Positions 1-7,758 of a DNA stretch of 24,676 bases are shown here, piece after piece. Below the pieces are notes generated by a model. It was not told the DNA's origin. It did not search any database and was given only the letters and a program-made list of their open reading frames with translations. A program made the translations under genes and the position numbers. How positions within the stretch are numbered: the first letter of the stretch is position 1; every line of letters begins with the position of its first letter. Origin of the DNA: an uncultured Oscillochloris sp. (GTDB lineage Bacteria; Chloroflexota; Chloroflexia; Chloroflexales; Chloroflexaceae); the NCBI GenBank assembly GCA_903877945.1, contig CAIRFY010000289.1:1-24676 (forward strand), written 5' to 3'.

Positions 1-1070
1 AAAAAGAGCTGATTCACCACGGCATAGTACATGCCGTTAAAGACCCATCCGAAGGTCAGCATCGGCACCACTGTGTACGCCTGCTGATACTGGGGCGAGG
101 CCATCAGGGCCAAGATTTCGCGTGCCAGCAGCGAGAGCGCCAGCCCAGCAAAGAAGGTGGCAGTCAGATAGTACGTTGTCAGCCGTGCAAGAATACCGTC
201 TGCATCCCGCCCTTTCTCCTTTGCGGTCGCCATAAAGAAGGGAACCCATGCGGCATTGTACGACGAGGTCGCCACATTCATTACATCGCTCAGCTTCGAT
301 CCCAGCGAGTAGACCCCAACCGACGAGAGGCCGGTATAGCGGTTCAGAAACAGCCGGTCAATGGCGATTAAGATCCATCCCGAGAGCGCGTGCGGGATCA
401 GCGGTAGCCCAAACCGGATCGATGTCTGTAATAGCTTGAGGTCAAAGCGTGGAACAAGCAGATCTCGTAGGAGGACAAGTGCGAGGAGGGAGAATCCGAC
501 CGACGTCATAAAACGCGCCCAGGTGTTCCCCAGGGCACCATCACCACGGACGACGACGAAATAGATGACCAGCAGCAGGTTGATGACGAAGTAGAGAAGG
601 TTGATCAGGGCACCCTTCGCGGCCTGCTCGCGAACCTGATAGATGCTCTGTATGATCGAGAAGATCATCTCACAGAAGGCGATGCCAAGGGCGAGGTAGA
701 CATATGGGCTAAAGGGTATTCCCTCTAACAGGGGTTGGAGCACGGGCTTGCCGAGGAGTACGATCACGCCCATCAGCAGGAGCGAGTAGGGGATGAGGAA
801 CAGGATGATCGTGCTGACATACGTCTTGAGCTGCTCCGTGTTCTGGTGATAGTCGAAGTAGAATGTTCCTAGGGCTCCGCGTAGCCCAAGCTGCATGAAG
901 ATCGAGAAAATTGACACGAGGGCCGTGACGATGGTGATAATGCCATAGTCCCCAGGAACCAGCACCCGCGTATAGAGCGGGATCAGGAAGAATCCGATCG
1001 CGCTGGTGAGAATCTGGCCCAAGAAGTAGAGCGAGCTATTTTTGCCTATCCGCCGGATGTTAGCCAGCAT
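1..1070 (-). CDS. wzx: Wzx-type oligosaccharide flippase, partial (3' end beyond left edge)
   Basis: An open frame of 356 codons starts at ATG 1070 and runs off the window without a stop. It encodes a highly hydrophobic protein with repeated membrane segments, for example around residues 13-33, 43-62 and 85-108. The N-terminus has a basic stretch, then a first helix ending in FFLIPLYTRVL and a PGDYG turn, the usual opening of the MVF/Wzx polysaccharide exporter family. Such proteins flip undecaprenyl-linked repeat units across the inner membrane. Its start overlaps the legC stop by one base (TAATG), so translation is probably coupled, and it is the last visible gene of the legionaminic acid operon. 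Family membership is read from hydropathy and these motifs; the exact substrate cannot be told from sequence. Confidence 0.85.
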   Translation of the reverse strand, partial: MLANIRRIGKNSSLYFLGQILTSAIGFFLIPLYTRVLVPGDYGIITIVTALVSIFSIFMQLGLRGALGTFYFDYHQNTEQLKTYVSTIILFLIPYSLLLMGVIVLLGKPVLQPLLEGIPFSPYVYLALGIAFCEMIFSIIQSIYQVREQAAKGALINLLYFVINLLLVIYFVVVRGDGALGNTWARFMTSVGFSLLALVLLRDLLVPRFDLKLLQTSIRFGLPLIPHALSGWILIAIDRLFLNRYTGLSSVGVYSLGSKLSDVMNVATSSYNAAWVPFFMATAKEKGRDADGILARLTTYYLTATFFAGLALSLLAREILALMASPQYQQAYTVVPMLTFGWVFNGMYYAVVNQLF

Positions 1071-2272
1071 TATCGGTCACCGTGGCGCTGTGACGCCGTC
1101 ACTAGGCGGATCACTCGCTGTTGCTCGGCATCGGTCAGGTTGACCGAGCAGGGCAGGCTGAGTCCGTCACGGTTCAACTGCTCGGCCACATCACAGGTTG
1201 GTGCGGCAATACCAGCATAGGCCGGGCTGCGGTGGATCGGCTGCCACAGGGGGCGCGTCTGGATGCCGACTTGCCCCAACTGGCGCAGCAATGCCCGACT
1301 GTCCATCCCATACTGTAGGGGATCAACCATAATGGTGTACATCCAATAGACGCTTGTCGCCCACGACGCCTCGCGCATGCAGGTGATTCCCGCAACCTTC
1401 CCCAGCGCCTCCGCGTAGCGCGCCGCAATATGACGCTTGGCCGTGATGTACTGCTCAATCTGCTCAAGTTGCGCACACCCCAGGGCGGCCTGGATATTGG
1501 TCAGGCGGTAGTTATAGCCGACCTCTCCGTGGATGAACTCGACCGCATCGTCTTTGGCCTGGGTTGTGAGGTAGCGCACCCGGCGCGCCAGCGCCTCGTC
1601 ATCCGTCACCACCATGCCGCCGCCGCCCGTGGTAATGAGCTTGTTGCCATTGAAGCTGAAGCAGCCGAGCGTCCCCATCGTGCCGACCTTGCGCCCCCGG
1701 TAGTTGGCCCCCAGGCTCTCGGTCGCATCCTCGATGATCGGTAGCGCAAAGCGTGCGGCAAGATCGCTGATCGGGTTCATATCTACCGGGTGGCCTAGGA
1801 TATGCACGGGCAGGATCGCCCGCACGCGCCGCCCCGTCGTGCGGTTGTAGAGCGCTCCGTCGCGCCACTGACAGCTCTGGGTCAGGAAATCCTCGATCCG
1901 CTGTACATCCATCTGCCAGTAGTCCGGCTCGGCGTCAATGAAGACTGGCCACGCGCCCAGGTAGCGGATGGCGTTCACTGGCGCAATAAACGTCAGGGTC
2001 GAGACAAGGACCTCATCATCTGTCGCCACCCCGGCGACCTGGAGCGCAACATGGAGAGCTGCGGTACCGCTGGTGGTCGCAACGGCGTACGTTGCCCCAA
2101 CATAGTCCGCGAGATTCTGCTCGAAACGATCAACAAATGCCCCGACCGACGAGACCCATCCGGTATCAAGGCACGCTTTGAGGTACTGCCACTCGTTGCC
2201 CTGGATCGCTGGGATGCACAGGGGGATACCGTTTTGCGGTTCGTGAGCATCTCGCTCAGCGGATGTAGACAC
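1070..2272 (-). CDS. legC: LegC-type PLP aminotransferase, C4 amination of the nucleotide sugar
   Basis: This 400-residue DegT/DnrJ/EryC1/StrS aminotransferase should transfer an amino group from glutamate to the C4 keto group made by LegB. The PLP-binding lysine is K211 in SFNGNKLITTGGGGM, the form seen in LegC and PglE rather than PseC. The conserved aspartate lies in the IIEDATESLG segment (about residues 179-188). The start is GTG at 2272, 17 bases inside legB, with a purine-rich GAGAGG about ten bases upstream; no better in-frame ATG is near. Its stop touches the flippase start. Position directly after legB fits the dehydratase-aminotransferase pair of the legionaminic acid pathway. A related sugar aminotransferase lies at 12341-13465, but that one is WbpE-like. 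Confidence 0.9.
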   Translation of the reverse strand: MSTSAERDAHEPQNGIPLCIPAIQGNEWQYLKACLDTGWVSSVGAFVDRFEQNLADYVGATYAVATTSGTAALHVALQVAGVATDDEVLVSTLTFIAPVNAIRYLGAWPVFIDAEPDYWQMDVQRIEDFLTQSCQWRDGALYNRTTGRRVRAILPVHILGHPVDMNPISDLAARFALPIIEDATESLGANYRGRKVGTMGTLGCFSFNGNKLITTGGGGMVVTDDEALARRVRYLTTQAKDDAVEFIHGEVGYNYRLTNIQAALGCAQLEQIEQYITAKRHIAARYAEALGKVAGITCMREASWATSVYWMYTIMVDPLQYGMDSRALLRQLGQVGIQTRPLWQPIHRSPAYAGIAAPTCDVAEQLNRDGLSLPCSVNLTDAEQQRVIRLVTASQRHGDR

Positions 2273-3239
2273 CGGGACGATACCTCTCTAGATGCTGACG
2301 CATCCATTCCAGCGTATGCCCTAACCCTTCCTCTAAGCTCACCGTCGGCTCCCAGCCGAGCAGCCTACGGGCCAGCGTACTATCGGCGAGCAAACGTTCA
2401 ACCTCGCTCTTCTCGGGGCGGAGGCGCTGCTCTTCGCTCTGGATGCTGATCGTGCGCCCGACCAACCGGGCGATAAGCTGCGCAAGGTCGCCCATCGCAA
2501 TCTCGCGGCCAGATCCAAGATTCAGCGTCTGTCCAATCGCCGCTGGCGCTGTTGCCGCGAGCAGAAAGCCGGAGACGGTGTTGGCGACATAGTTGAGGTC
2601 GCGGGTTGGGCTCAGGTTCCCCATCTGCACAACATCGCCCACAAGACACTGGGTCATAATGGTTGGGATCACTGCCCGCGCCGACTGGCGCGGCCCGAAG
2701 GTGTTGAACGGGCGCACTGTTACCACCGGCAGATCAAACGAGCGATGGAATGCCTCAGCCAGCTTATCGGCACCGATCTTGCTGGCCGAGTAGGGCGACT
2801 GGCCTTGCAGCGGGTGATCTTCGTTGATGGGCACGTAGCGTGCCGTCCCGTAGACCTCACTGGTTGATGTATGCACAACCCGCCTGGTTCCCAGGTCGCG
2901 GGCCGCCTGGAGGACGTTGAGCGTACCCTCGATATTTGTCCGCACATACGAGGCCGGTACTTTGTACGAGTAGGGGATGGCGATCAGCGCGGCGAGGTGG
3001 AAGACCACATCAACGCCGCGCACCGCCTGGCGCACGCTATCGCCGTCGCAGATGTCACCGACCAGGATCTCAGCATCTTCTCGTGCGGGCGAGCTATCGA
3101 GCCAGCCCCACGTGCCGAGGGCATTGTAATGCACGAGTGCGCGCACTCGTGCGCCAGCCTCAACCAGCCGCTCCGTCAGATGGCTGCCGATAAAACCGCC
3201 TGCGCCCGTTACTAACACTCGTCGCTCTTGCCAGTTCAT
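2256..3239 (-). CDS. legB: LegB-type NAD-dependent 4,6-dehydratase
   Basis: This 327-residue extended short-chain dehydrogenase/reductase removes water across C5-C6 of a nucleotide-activated GlcNAc to give the 4-keto-6-deoxy sugar. The N-terminal Rossmann motif is GAGGFIG at residues 12-18. The catalytic tyrosine and lysine are Y150 and K154 in SPYSASK, preceded by TSTSEVYG (residues 124-131). Segments such as the YVPINEDHP run are characteristic of the LegB group within the sugar-nucleotide epimerase/dehydratase family. It follows the radical SAM gene after 84 bases, the largest gap in this operon, and its 3' end overlaps legC. Because ptmE is present, the substrate is more likely GDP-GlcNAc than UDP-GlcNAc; that choice is an inference. 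Confidence 0.9.
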   Translation of the reverse strand: MNWQERRVLVTGAGGFIGSHLTERLVEAGARVRALVHYNALGTWGWLDSSPAREDAEILVGDICDGDSVRQAVRGVDVVFHLAALIAIPYSYKVPASYVRTNIEGTLNVLQAARDLGTRRVVHTSTSEVYGTARYVPINEDHPLQGQSPYSASKIGADKLAEAFHRSFDLPVVTVRPFNTFGPRQSARAVIPTIMTQCLVGDVVQMGNLSPTRDLNYVANTVSGFLLAATAPAAIGQTLNLGSGREIAMGDLAQLIARLVGRTISIQSEEQRLRPEKSEVERLLADSTLARRLLGWEPTVSLEEGLGHTLEWMRQHLERYRPGVYIR

Positions 3240-3323
3240 AGGTTGGCTTTCGCTTGCGCAGCCTGCACCTGCGCATGATCGGCGCGCACTCCTGTTGTAT
3301 TGGTGCGCTCAGATGGCTGCGTG
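3240..3323 (-). other. 84-base spacer between radical SAM gene and legB
   Basis: This is the longest non-coding gap inside the legionaminic acid operon. I see no convincing hairpin with a T-run, and no clear -10/-35 pair on the minus strand. It could hold a weak internal promoter or simply be a spacer; legB has no strong Shine-Dalgarno sequence here. Confidence 0.3.
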
Positions 3324-4712
3324 CTACAGTTGGCGGAACCCGCGAAAATTCGTATTCCCCCCAAGATACAGGTCGGCGGCCTCGTTGATCACCGCCTCTG
3401 CCTTTTTGCGAAAGTAGTTCTGGATCAGGCGCGAGTTGGCCTCGTACAGCGCGCGGTGGAACTCTTCATCGGTCATATCGGTGAAGTTGACGCTGAGCAG
3501 ATCTGAGTTCAGATGTTTCCGCTCATAGAAATCCTCACAGTCGCGTAGCAACCCATGCTCGATCGCGTAGTCATACAGCGGCGAGCCAGGGTAGGGAGTG
3601 ACCGGTCGAATCGTCCGCATCTGCGCGCCATCATCGTACTTGAGCAGAAACTCGACCCCCTTGTTCAGGGTCTCACGGTTCTCGCCGATATTGCCGAAGA
3701 TGATATTAAAGCCTGGGCTGATACCGGCCGCCAGGGTCGCCTCTATCCCACGGATGATAACATCAGTTGTCAGCGCCTTACGCATGTTCTTGAGGATCTG
3801 GTCATCCATCGCCTCAATGCCATAGTTGATGAAGACACAGCCTGCCCGCCGCATAAGCGCGAGCAGATCAGGCTTCGCATAGTTGAGCCGACCGTTACAG
3901 TCCCACTTGAGCTGGATTCCAGAACGAAGAAACGCCTCGCACAGCTCGGTCGTACGCTGGACTGACGACATCAGCAGCTCATCGCCGAACATGACGCTCG
4001 TGATGCCATAGTTGGCCTGGAGGAACCGGATCTCCTCAATAATGCTGTCAACGCTGCGGGGGCGAAAGCCGCTATCCATGCGGTAGCAAAAGTTGCACTG
4101 GAAGGTGCAGCCACGCCCGGAGAGCATTGGGATGGTAAAGTCAGTGCTCGCCGCGTGCGGCATGCGCAGCAGACGGTAATAGTCCATCGGAAAAAGCTCA
4201 TAGGCGGGGATCGGGATTGAGTCAACGTCGGTGATCAGCGGCCGGCGCTCATTTACGATGACCTGATCGTCCTGACGCCAGGCGATCCCCGCTACCTGTG
4301 CCAAGCGCGCTGGGGTTCCCAGCGCGTCGAGCAGTTCCAGCACGGTGGCCTCACCCTCGCCAAGCACCACCACATCGGCCCCCGTCTTTCGTAAGAAGTA
4401 GGCTGGTTCAGGGGCCGGGCCATGGCCACCGATCACAAACGCGGGCCGGTTGCGCGCAGCATTGATTGCCGTCGCAATCGAGAGCAGCTTCCGATACTGG
4501 TAGTAGCCGCCAACCACGCTCACACCGACCATATCGAAGTGATGTGCATCGAGATACGCGGTCAGGTGCGCCTCGGGATAGTGCTCCTTATCCTGTGAGT
4601 AGATCGTGACCTTGTGGCCTGCGCGTTGAAGCACTGCCGCAATATATGCTAAGCCCTGAGGGAACCAGTGAATATAGGAACCATTGTCATAGACAACCAG
4701 CAGGATCTGCAT
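3324..4712 (-). CDS. B12-binding-type radical SAM protein of unknown substrate
   Basis: This 462-residue protein has an N-terminal cobalamin-binding-type Rossmann region (about residues 1-140) followed by a radical SAM core. The [4Fe-4S] ligands are C202, C206 and C209 in GRGCTFQCNFCYR, a CX3CX2C motif. The N-terminal region has the usual LVVYDN and GLAYIAAVLQRAGH features but no DxHxxG motif, so base-off/His-on cobalamin binding is not supported; this is common in class B family members. The family includes methyltransferases, ring-contraction enzymes and cyclases. An AAAGGAGT ribosome-binding site lies about seven bases before the ATG. It sits between ptmE and legB in a sugar operon, so it may modify the sugar, its lipid carrier or the glycan. 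No specific reaction can be assigned. Confidence 0.85.
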   Translation of the reverse strand: MQILLVVYDNGSYIHWFPQGLAYIAAVLQRAGHKVTIYSQDKEHYPEAHLTAYLDAHHFDMVGVSVVGGYYQYRKLLSIATAINAARNRPAFVIGGHGPAPEPAYFLRKTGADVVVLGEGEATVLELLDALGTPARLAQVAGIAWRQDDQVIVNERRPLITDVDSIPIPAYELFPMDYYRLLRMPHAASTDFTIPMLSGRGCTFQCNFCYRMDSGFRPRSVDSIIEEIRFLQANYGITSVMFGDELLMSSVQRTTELCEAFLRSGIQLKWDCNGRLNYAKPDLLALMRRAGCVFINYGIEAMDDQILKNMRKALTTDVIIRGIEATLAAGISPGFNIIFGNIGENRETLNKGVEFLLKYDDGAQMRTIRPVTPYPGSPLYDYAIEHGLLRDCEDFYERKHLNSDLLSVNFTDMTDEEFHRALYEANSRLIQNYFRKKAEAVINEAADLYLGGNTNFRGFRQL

Positions 4713-4739
4713 CGCGGACTCCTTTCGCCATACATATGG

Positions 4740-5807
4740 TCACAGGTTGGCCTTTGTTTGCTGGGCATGCTCCTGTGCCTGCGCATAGTCGGCGTGCTGG
4801 CCAATATCGAGCCAGTACTCGATAATCGGGAAGCTGACCACGGGCTGGCCCATATCGAGCAGGAGCTGGATCAGATCCGTCATGTCGAAGCGCTGATCCG
4901 CCGGGATATGCTGGTGGACTCCTGGCTCCAGCAGGTAGATGCCCGCGTTGACGAAGAAGCTCAGGCGCGGCTTCTCTTTGATCCCGCTGACAAAGGTGCC
5001 GCTGCTCTCAATGACACCATAGGGCACGCTCATCTCGAACTTCCGCACACCAACGGTCAGGGCCGCCTGATGCTCCTGATGATAGGCGTGCATCGCACGG
5101 AAGTCTACATCAGTCATGATGTCGCCATTAATGACAAGCAACGTCTCCTGCGGCTGCGGGAGGAGCGCCAGCGCTCCAGCGGTTCCGCGTGGGAAATCCT
5201 CTGCCACATAGCTCAGGTCAACACCAAAGGTGTGACCATCGCCAAAGTGCTCAACGATCTTCTCGCCCATATAACAGGTCGCGATGCTAACCTGTCGGAT
5301 GCCAGCGTGGCGCAGTTTTTCGACCGTGCGCTCCATCAGCGGGCGGTCGCCGATAGGCAGCATGGGCTTTGGCATCGTCTCAGTCAAGGGGCGCAGGCGC
5401 ATCCCTAGCCCCCCGGCCATAATCACGGCTTGCAGCGGGGGCGTATGATTTGGCATCAAATCATCGAGCATCACCAAATCGACGATGTGCCTGTCACCGT
5501 TTAACAACGGCATCTGGCGCACTCGGCGCTCCTGCATCAGGCGCAGAAGGTTGACCCGATCGGTGCCAACAGGTGCGGTGACAGGTGGGCCGGCACGCTC
5601 GATCAGGAGAACCTTTACCGGCTCTTCGATCACAGTTCCTGCCAGAATTGCGCGCCGGATGTCGCCGTCAGTTATGGTGCCCAGTAGCCGCCGTTCGGCA
5701 TCAACAACCAGCACGATACCCTTCTCGTTACGGTCGATGAGGGAGAGCGCCTCGCGGATCGGTTGATCCGGTGTGATACAGAGGTACTGTAGTTGTGCGC
5801 CTGTCAT
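4740..5807 (-). CDS. ptmE: PtmE-like sugar-1-phosphate guanylyltransferase with N-terminal CBS domains
   Basis: This protein of 355 residues has two tandem CBS motifs in its first 115 or so residues, then a nucleotidyltransferase domain beginning VIMAGGLGMRLRPLT with the downstream PKPMLPIGDRPL segment. The same architecture is found in Campylobacter PtmE, which makes the GDP-activated amino sugar that commits carbon to legionaminic acid. The CBS domains may sense an adenine nucleotide. The frame extends upstream to 5939, but that start would overlap ptmG by 110 bases. ATG 5807 lies 22 bases after the ptmG stop and has a G-rich ribosome-binding site, so I chose it. Nucleotide specificity (GTP rather than UTP or CTP) is inferred from context; PtmA and PtmF, which accompany PtmE in Campylobacter, are not in the window. 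Confidence 0.85.
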   Translation of the reverse strand: MTGAQLQYLCITPDQPIREALSLIDRNEKGIVLVVDAERRLLGTITDGDIRRAILAGTVIEEPVKVLLIERAGPPVTAPVGTDRVNLLRLMQERRVRQMPLLNGDRHIVDLVMLDDLMPNHTPPLQAVIMAGGLGMRLRPLTETMPKPMLPIGDRPLMERTVEKLRHAGIRQVSIATCYMGEKIVEHFGDGHTFGVDLSYVAEDFPRGTAGALALLPQPQETLLVINGDIMTDVDFRAMHAYHQEHQAALTVGVRKFEMSVPYGVIESSGTFVSGIKEKPRLSFFVNAGIYLLEPGVHQHIPADQRFDMTDLIQLLLDMGQPVVSFPIIEYWLDIGQHADYAQAQEHAQQTKANL

Positions 5808-5829
5808 GGACGACCCCCCGGTTGAGTCT

Positions 5830-7041
5830 CTAGTCCTGCACCATATGCCGAAGCTTCCATGTGTCCCCAGCCTTTTCCCATAGATGCGGAGATCGGAAGC
5901 TGTCACACAAAGCCATGAACGCCTCGGGGTCCATGTCAATGTACTCCATCACATCACGGAAGTAGTGCGCGGGGAACTCACCGTCGAAGCGGCGCACGAG
6001 CGCCACCCCCTCCTCACGGGATAGATGGTTGTTACGAATTTCCTGCGCGGCATCGTAGGATGCGCGGCCCAGGCCAAACTTGATGTAGGTTGTGTAGTAG
6101 TGCAAGTCGTCGATCTTATCGTCGATACTGTTGTACTTGCTATAGGTGCCCTCGCTACGGAATGGGCGCGCTTGGAAATCGGTATGCTCCACAGCGTAGT
6201 AGTACGCCTCTTGTGGCGTCCACTTGATATAGTAGCCCAGGTAGCGGACATCAATGCTTGCCTGATCGAGCAGTCGGTAGTCGGCTGGCAGGTACGCTGC
6301 CAGATCATTGAGCGATAGGCCGTATTGCGCTTTCAGCTCAGGGATCGCCACCCCGCCCAGGTAGATCTCCGCCAGATTCTGCATGGTGTAGTATGACTTA
6401 TCCCGCAGCGAGGATTGTGTCTCAGCGATGGGGTTGCCGTACTCTGCCTCCGGCTCACCATAGAAGACGAGGGGGATGTTATAGTGCGCGGCGATCTTTG
6501 GGGCCAAGTTCTTCTGGCCGAGAATGAAGGTTTGGAACGGGTGCAGCAGGTTGGTGATCGAGAGCTTCGTCAGAATCTTGTGTACTCGGCCACTCGGCTT
6601 AAAGGTGATATTGTCGAACCCGCCAATCTCAAGCCAGTTACGGTAGTTCTGGTAGCCGTAGTCGGTGTAGAGGGTTGGCGGCCAGGTGACCGTCAGCGGA
6701 TGCATGCCGTACTTATATTTCAGGAGGTGTGCGGCATAGACGCTGTCTTTGCCCCCGCTGCCTGGGACAACGCAGTCATAGCCGCCATCCTCGCGCCGAA
6801 AGCGATCAAGCAACTGGTGTAGTTCACGTTCGCGCTGCTCCCAGTCAATGTGCGGCTTATTCTCCGCATAGCGGCAGGCATCACAGATGCCATCCTCACC
6901 GATATGCAGGGTCGGCGTCTTACGGTTCGGCGTGTGCTTGAACTCCGGGTAGGAAGAAGGCCGCTGGTTCGACATCACACAGCGCTTGCAGAACCGAACA
7001 TCAGCAGGGAGTCCAAAATATGTTTCGGTCACATCAGACAT
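5830..7041 (-). CDS. ptmG: N-acetyl sugar amidotransferase, PtmG/WbpG/PseA type
   Basis: This 403-residue protein belongs to the PP-loop ATP pyrophosphatase family that converts a sugar N-acetyl group into an acetamidino group. The ATP-binding loop is PGSGGKDS at residues 93-100. Two N-terminal CXXC pairs (C18/C21 and C53/C56) look like a metal-binding knuckle, as usual for WbpG-like proteins. In Pseudomonas WbpG works with HisH2 and HisF2, which supply ammonia from glutamine; here the HisH-like gene ends 12 bases upstream and HisF precedes it. A strong AAGGAG site lies eight bases before the ATG. Within a legionaminic acid operon the likeliest product is a 5-acetamidino form, but the wbpBDE pathway nearby makes the other known type of substrate, so the target is uncertain. 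Confidence 0.9.
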   Translation of the reverse strand: MSDVTETYFGLPADVRFCKRCVMSNQRPSSYPEFKHTPNRKTPTLHIGEDGICDACRYAENKPHIDWEQRERELHQLLDRFRREDGGYDCVVPGSGGKDSVYAAHLLKYKYGMHPLTVTWPPTLYTDYGYQNYRNWLEIGGFDNITFKPSGRVHKILTKLSITNLLHPFQTFILGQKNLAPKIAAHYNIPLVFYGEPEAEYGNPIAETQSSLRDKSYYTMQNLAEIYLGGVAIPELKAQYGLSLNDLAAYLPADYRLLDQASIDVRYLGYYIKWTPQEAYYYAVEHTDFQARPFRSEGTYSKYNSIDDKIDDLHYYTTYIKFGLGRASYDAAQEIRNNHLSREEGVALVRRFDGEFPAHYFRDVMEYIDMDPEAFMALCDSFRSPHLWEKAGDTWKLRHMVQD

Positions 7042-7053
7042 AGGGAAGCTCCT

Positions 7054-7746
7054 TTAGCGCTTGCGCTCTGAAATAATGCCAGCCAAGGTGCGATAGATCT
7101 GAATCCCTCGCTCCCCGCTACGCTCAGGGTGAAACTGGAATGCAAAGATATTTCCTCTACGCAGCGCCGAGCAGAACTCGACATCCCCGTAACGTGAGGT
7201 TGCGAGCACAACAGTAGCATCGTCTGGCTTGGCGTAGAACGAATGGACGAAGTACATGAAGCTGCCATCGGGAAGCCCGGCGAGGGGAGAACCCACCCAG
7301 GGATCACGGAGTGGTTCCTGGGTGCCACCAGCCTGGTTTGGTTTGAAGATTCGATTCCAGCCCACCTGGGGTACTTTCAGCACACCGGATGGATCGTGCG
7401 GCTGCGCGAAACGCACCACTGAGCCCGCGAAGATGCCGAGGCCCTGATGGTGTCCAAACTCATAGCTCTCACTCATCAACAACTGGAGTCCCAGACAGAC
7501 GCCGATCAAGATCTGGTCACTGGCGGCGATCTCACGCAGCAAGGTAACGAGGCCGAGGCGATGGAGCGCCGTCACGGCATCGCCGAACGCGCCCACGCCC
7601 GGTAGGATCACCGCATCGGCTGCCTGAATGACCTGATGCGACGCGGTAATGCTGGCCTGCATACCAACGTATTCGCATGCGCGCTGGACGCTGAACAAGT
7701 TGCCTAGGCCATAGTCCACAACTGCGACAGTAAGCGGTGCAGCCAT
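7054..7746 (-). CDS. hisH: HisH-like glutamine amidotransferase subunit of the sugar amidination module
   Basis: This class I glutamine amidotransferase of 230 residues has its catalytic triad intact: C84 in IGVCLGLQLL, and H206 and E208 in FQFHPERSG. It begins with the family signature VVDYGLGNLFSV and keeps the PQVGWN segment that contacts the HisF partner. It should hydrolyse glutamine and pass ammonia through the HisF barrel. Neighbours are HisF (12 bases upstream) and ptmG (12 bases downstream) rather than histidine genes. This is therefore the HisH2-type paralogue used for sugar acetamidino formation, not the histidine-pathway enzyme. An AGGAGT site is placed six bases before the ATG. 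Confidence 0.9.
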   Translation of the reverse strand: MAAPLTVAVVDYGLGNLFSVQRACEYVGMQASITASHQVIQAADAVILPGVGAFGDAVTALHRLGLVTLLREIAASDQILIGVCLGLQLLMSESYEFGHHQGLGIFAGSVVRFAQPHDPSGVLKVPQVGWNRIFKPNQAGGTQEPLRDPWVGSPLAGLPDGSFMYFVHSFYAKPDDATVVLATSRYGDVEFCSALRRGNIFAFQFHPERSGERGIQIYRTLAGIISERKR

Positions 7747-7758
7747 TGGTGACTCCTG

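Noticed and set aside
1802..2449. A 215-codon plus-strand frame opposite legC and legB
   Set aside because: It spans two well-supported minus-strand genes and has a low-complexity, motif-free translation.
5808..5939. A 44-codon upstream extension of the ptmE frame
   Set aside because: It overlaps ptmG by 110 bases, has no family similarity, and the ATG at 5807 has a ribosome-binding site right after the ptmG stop.
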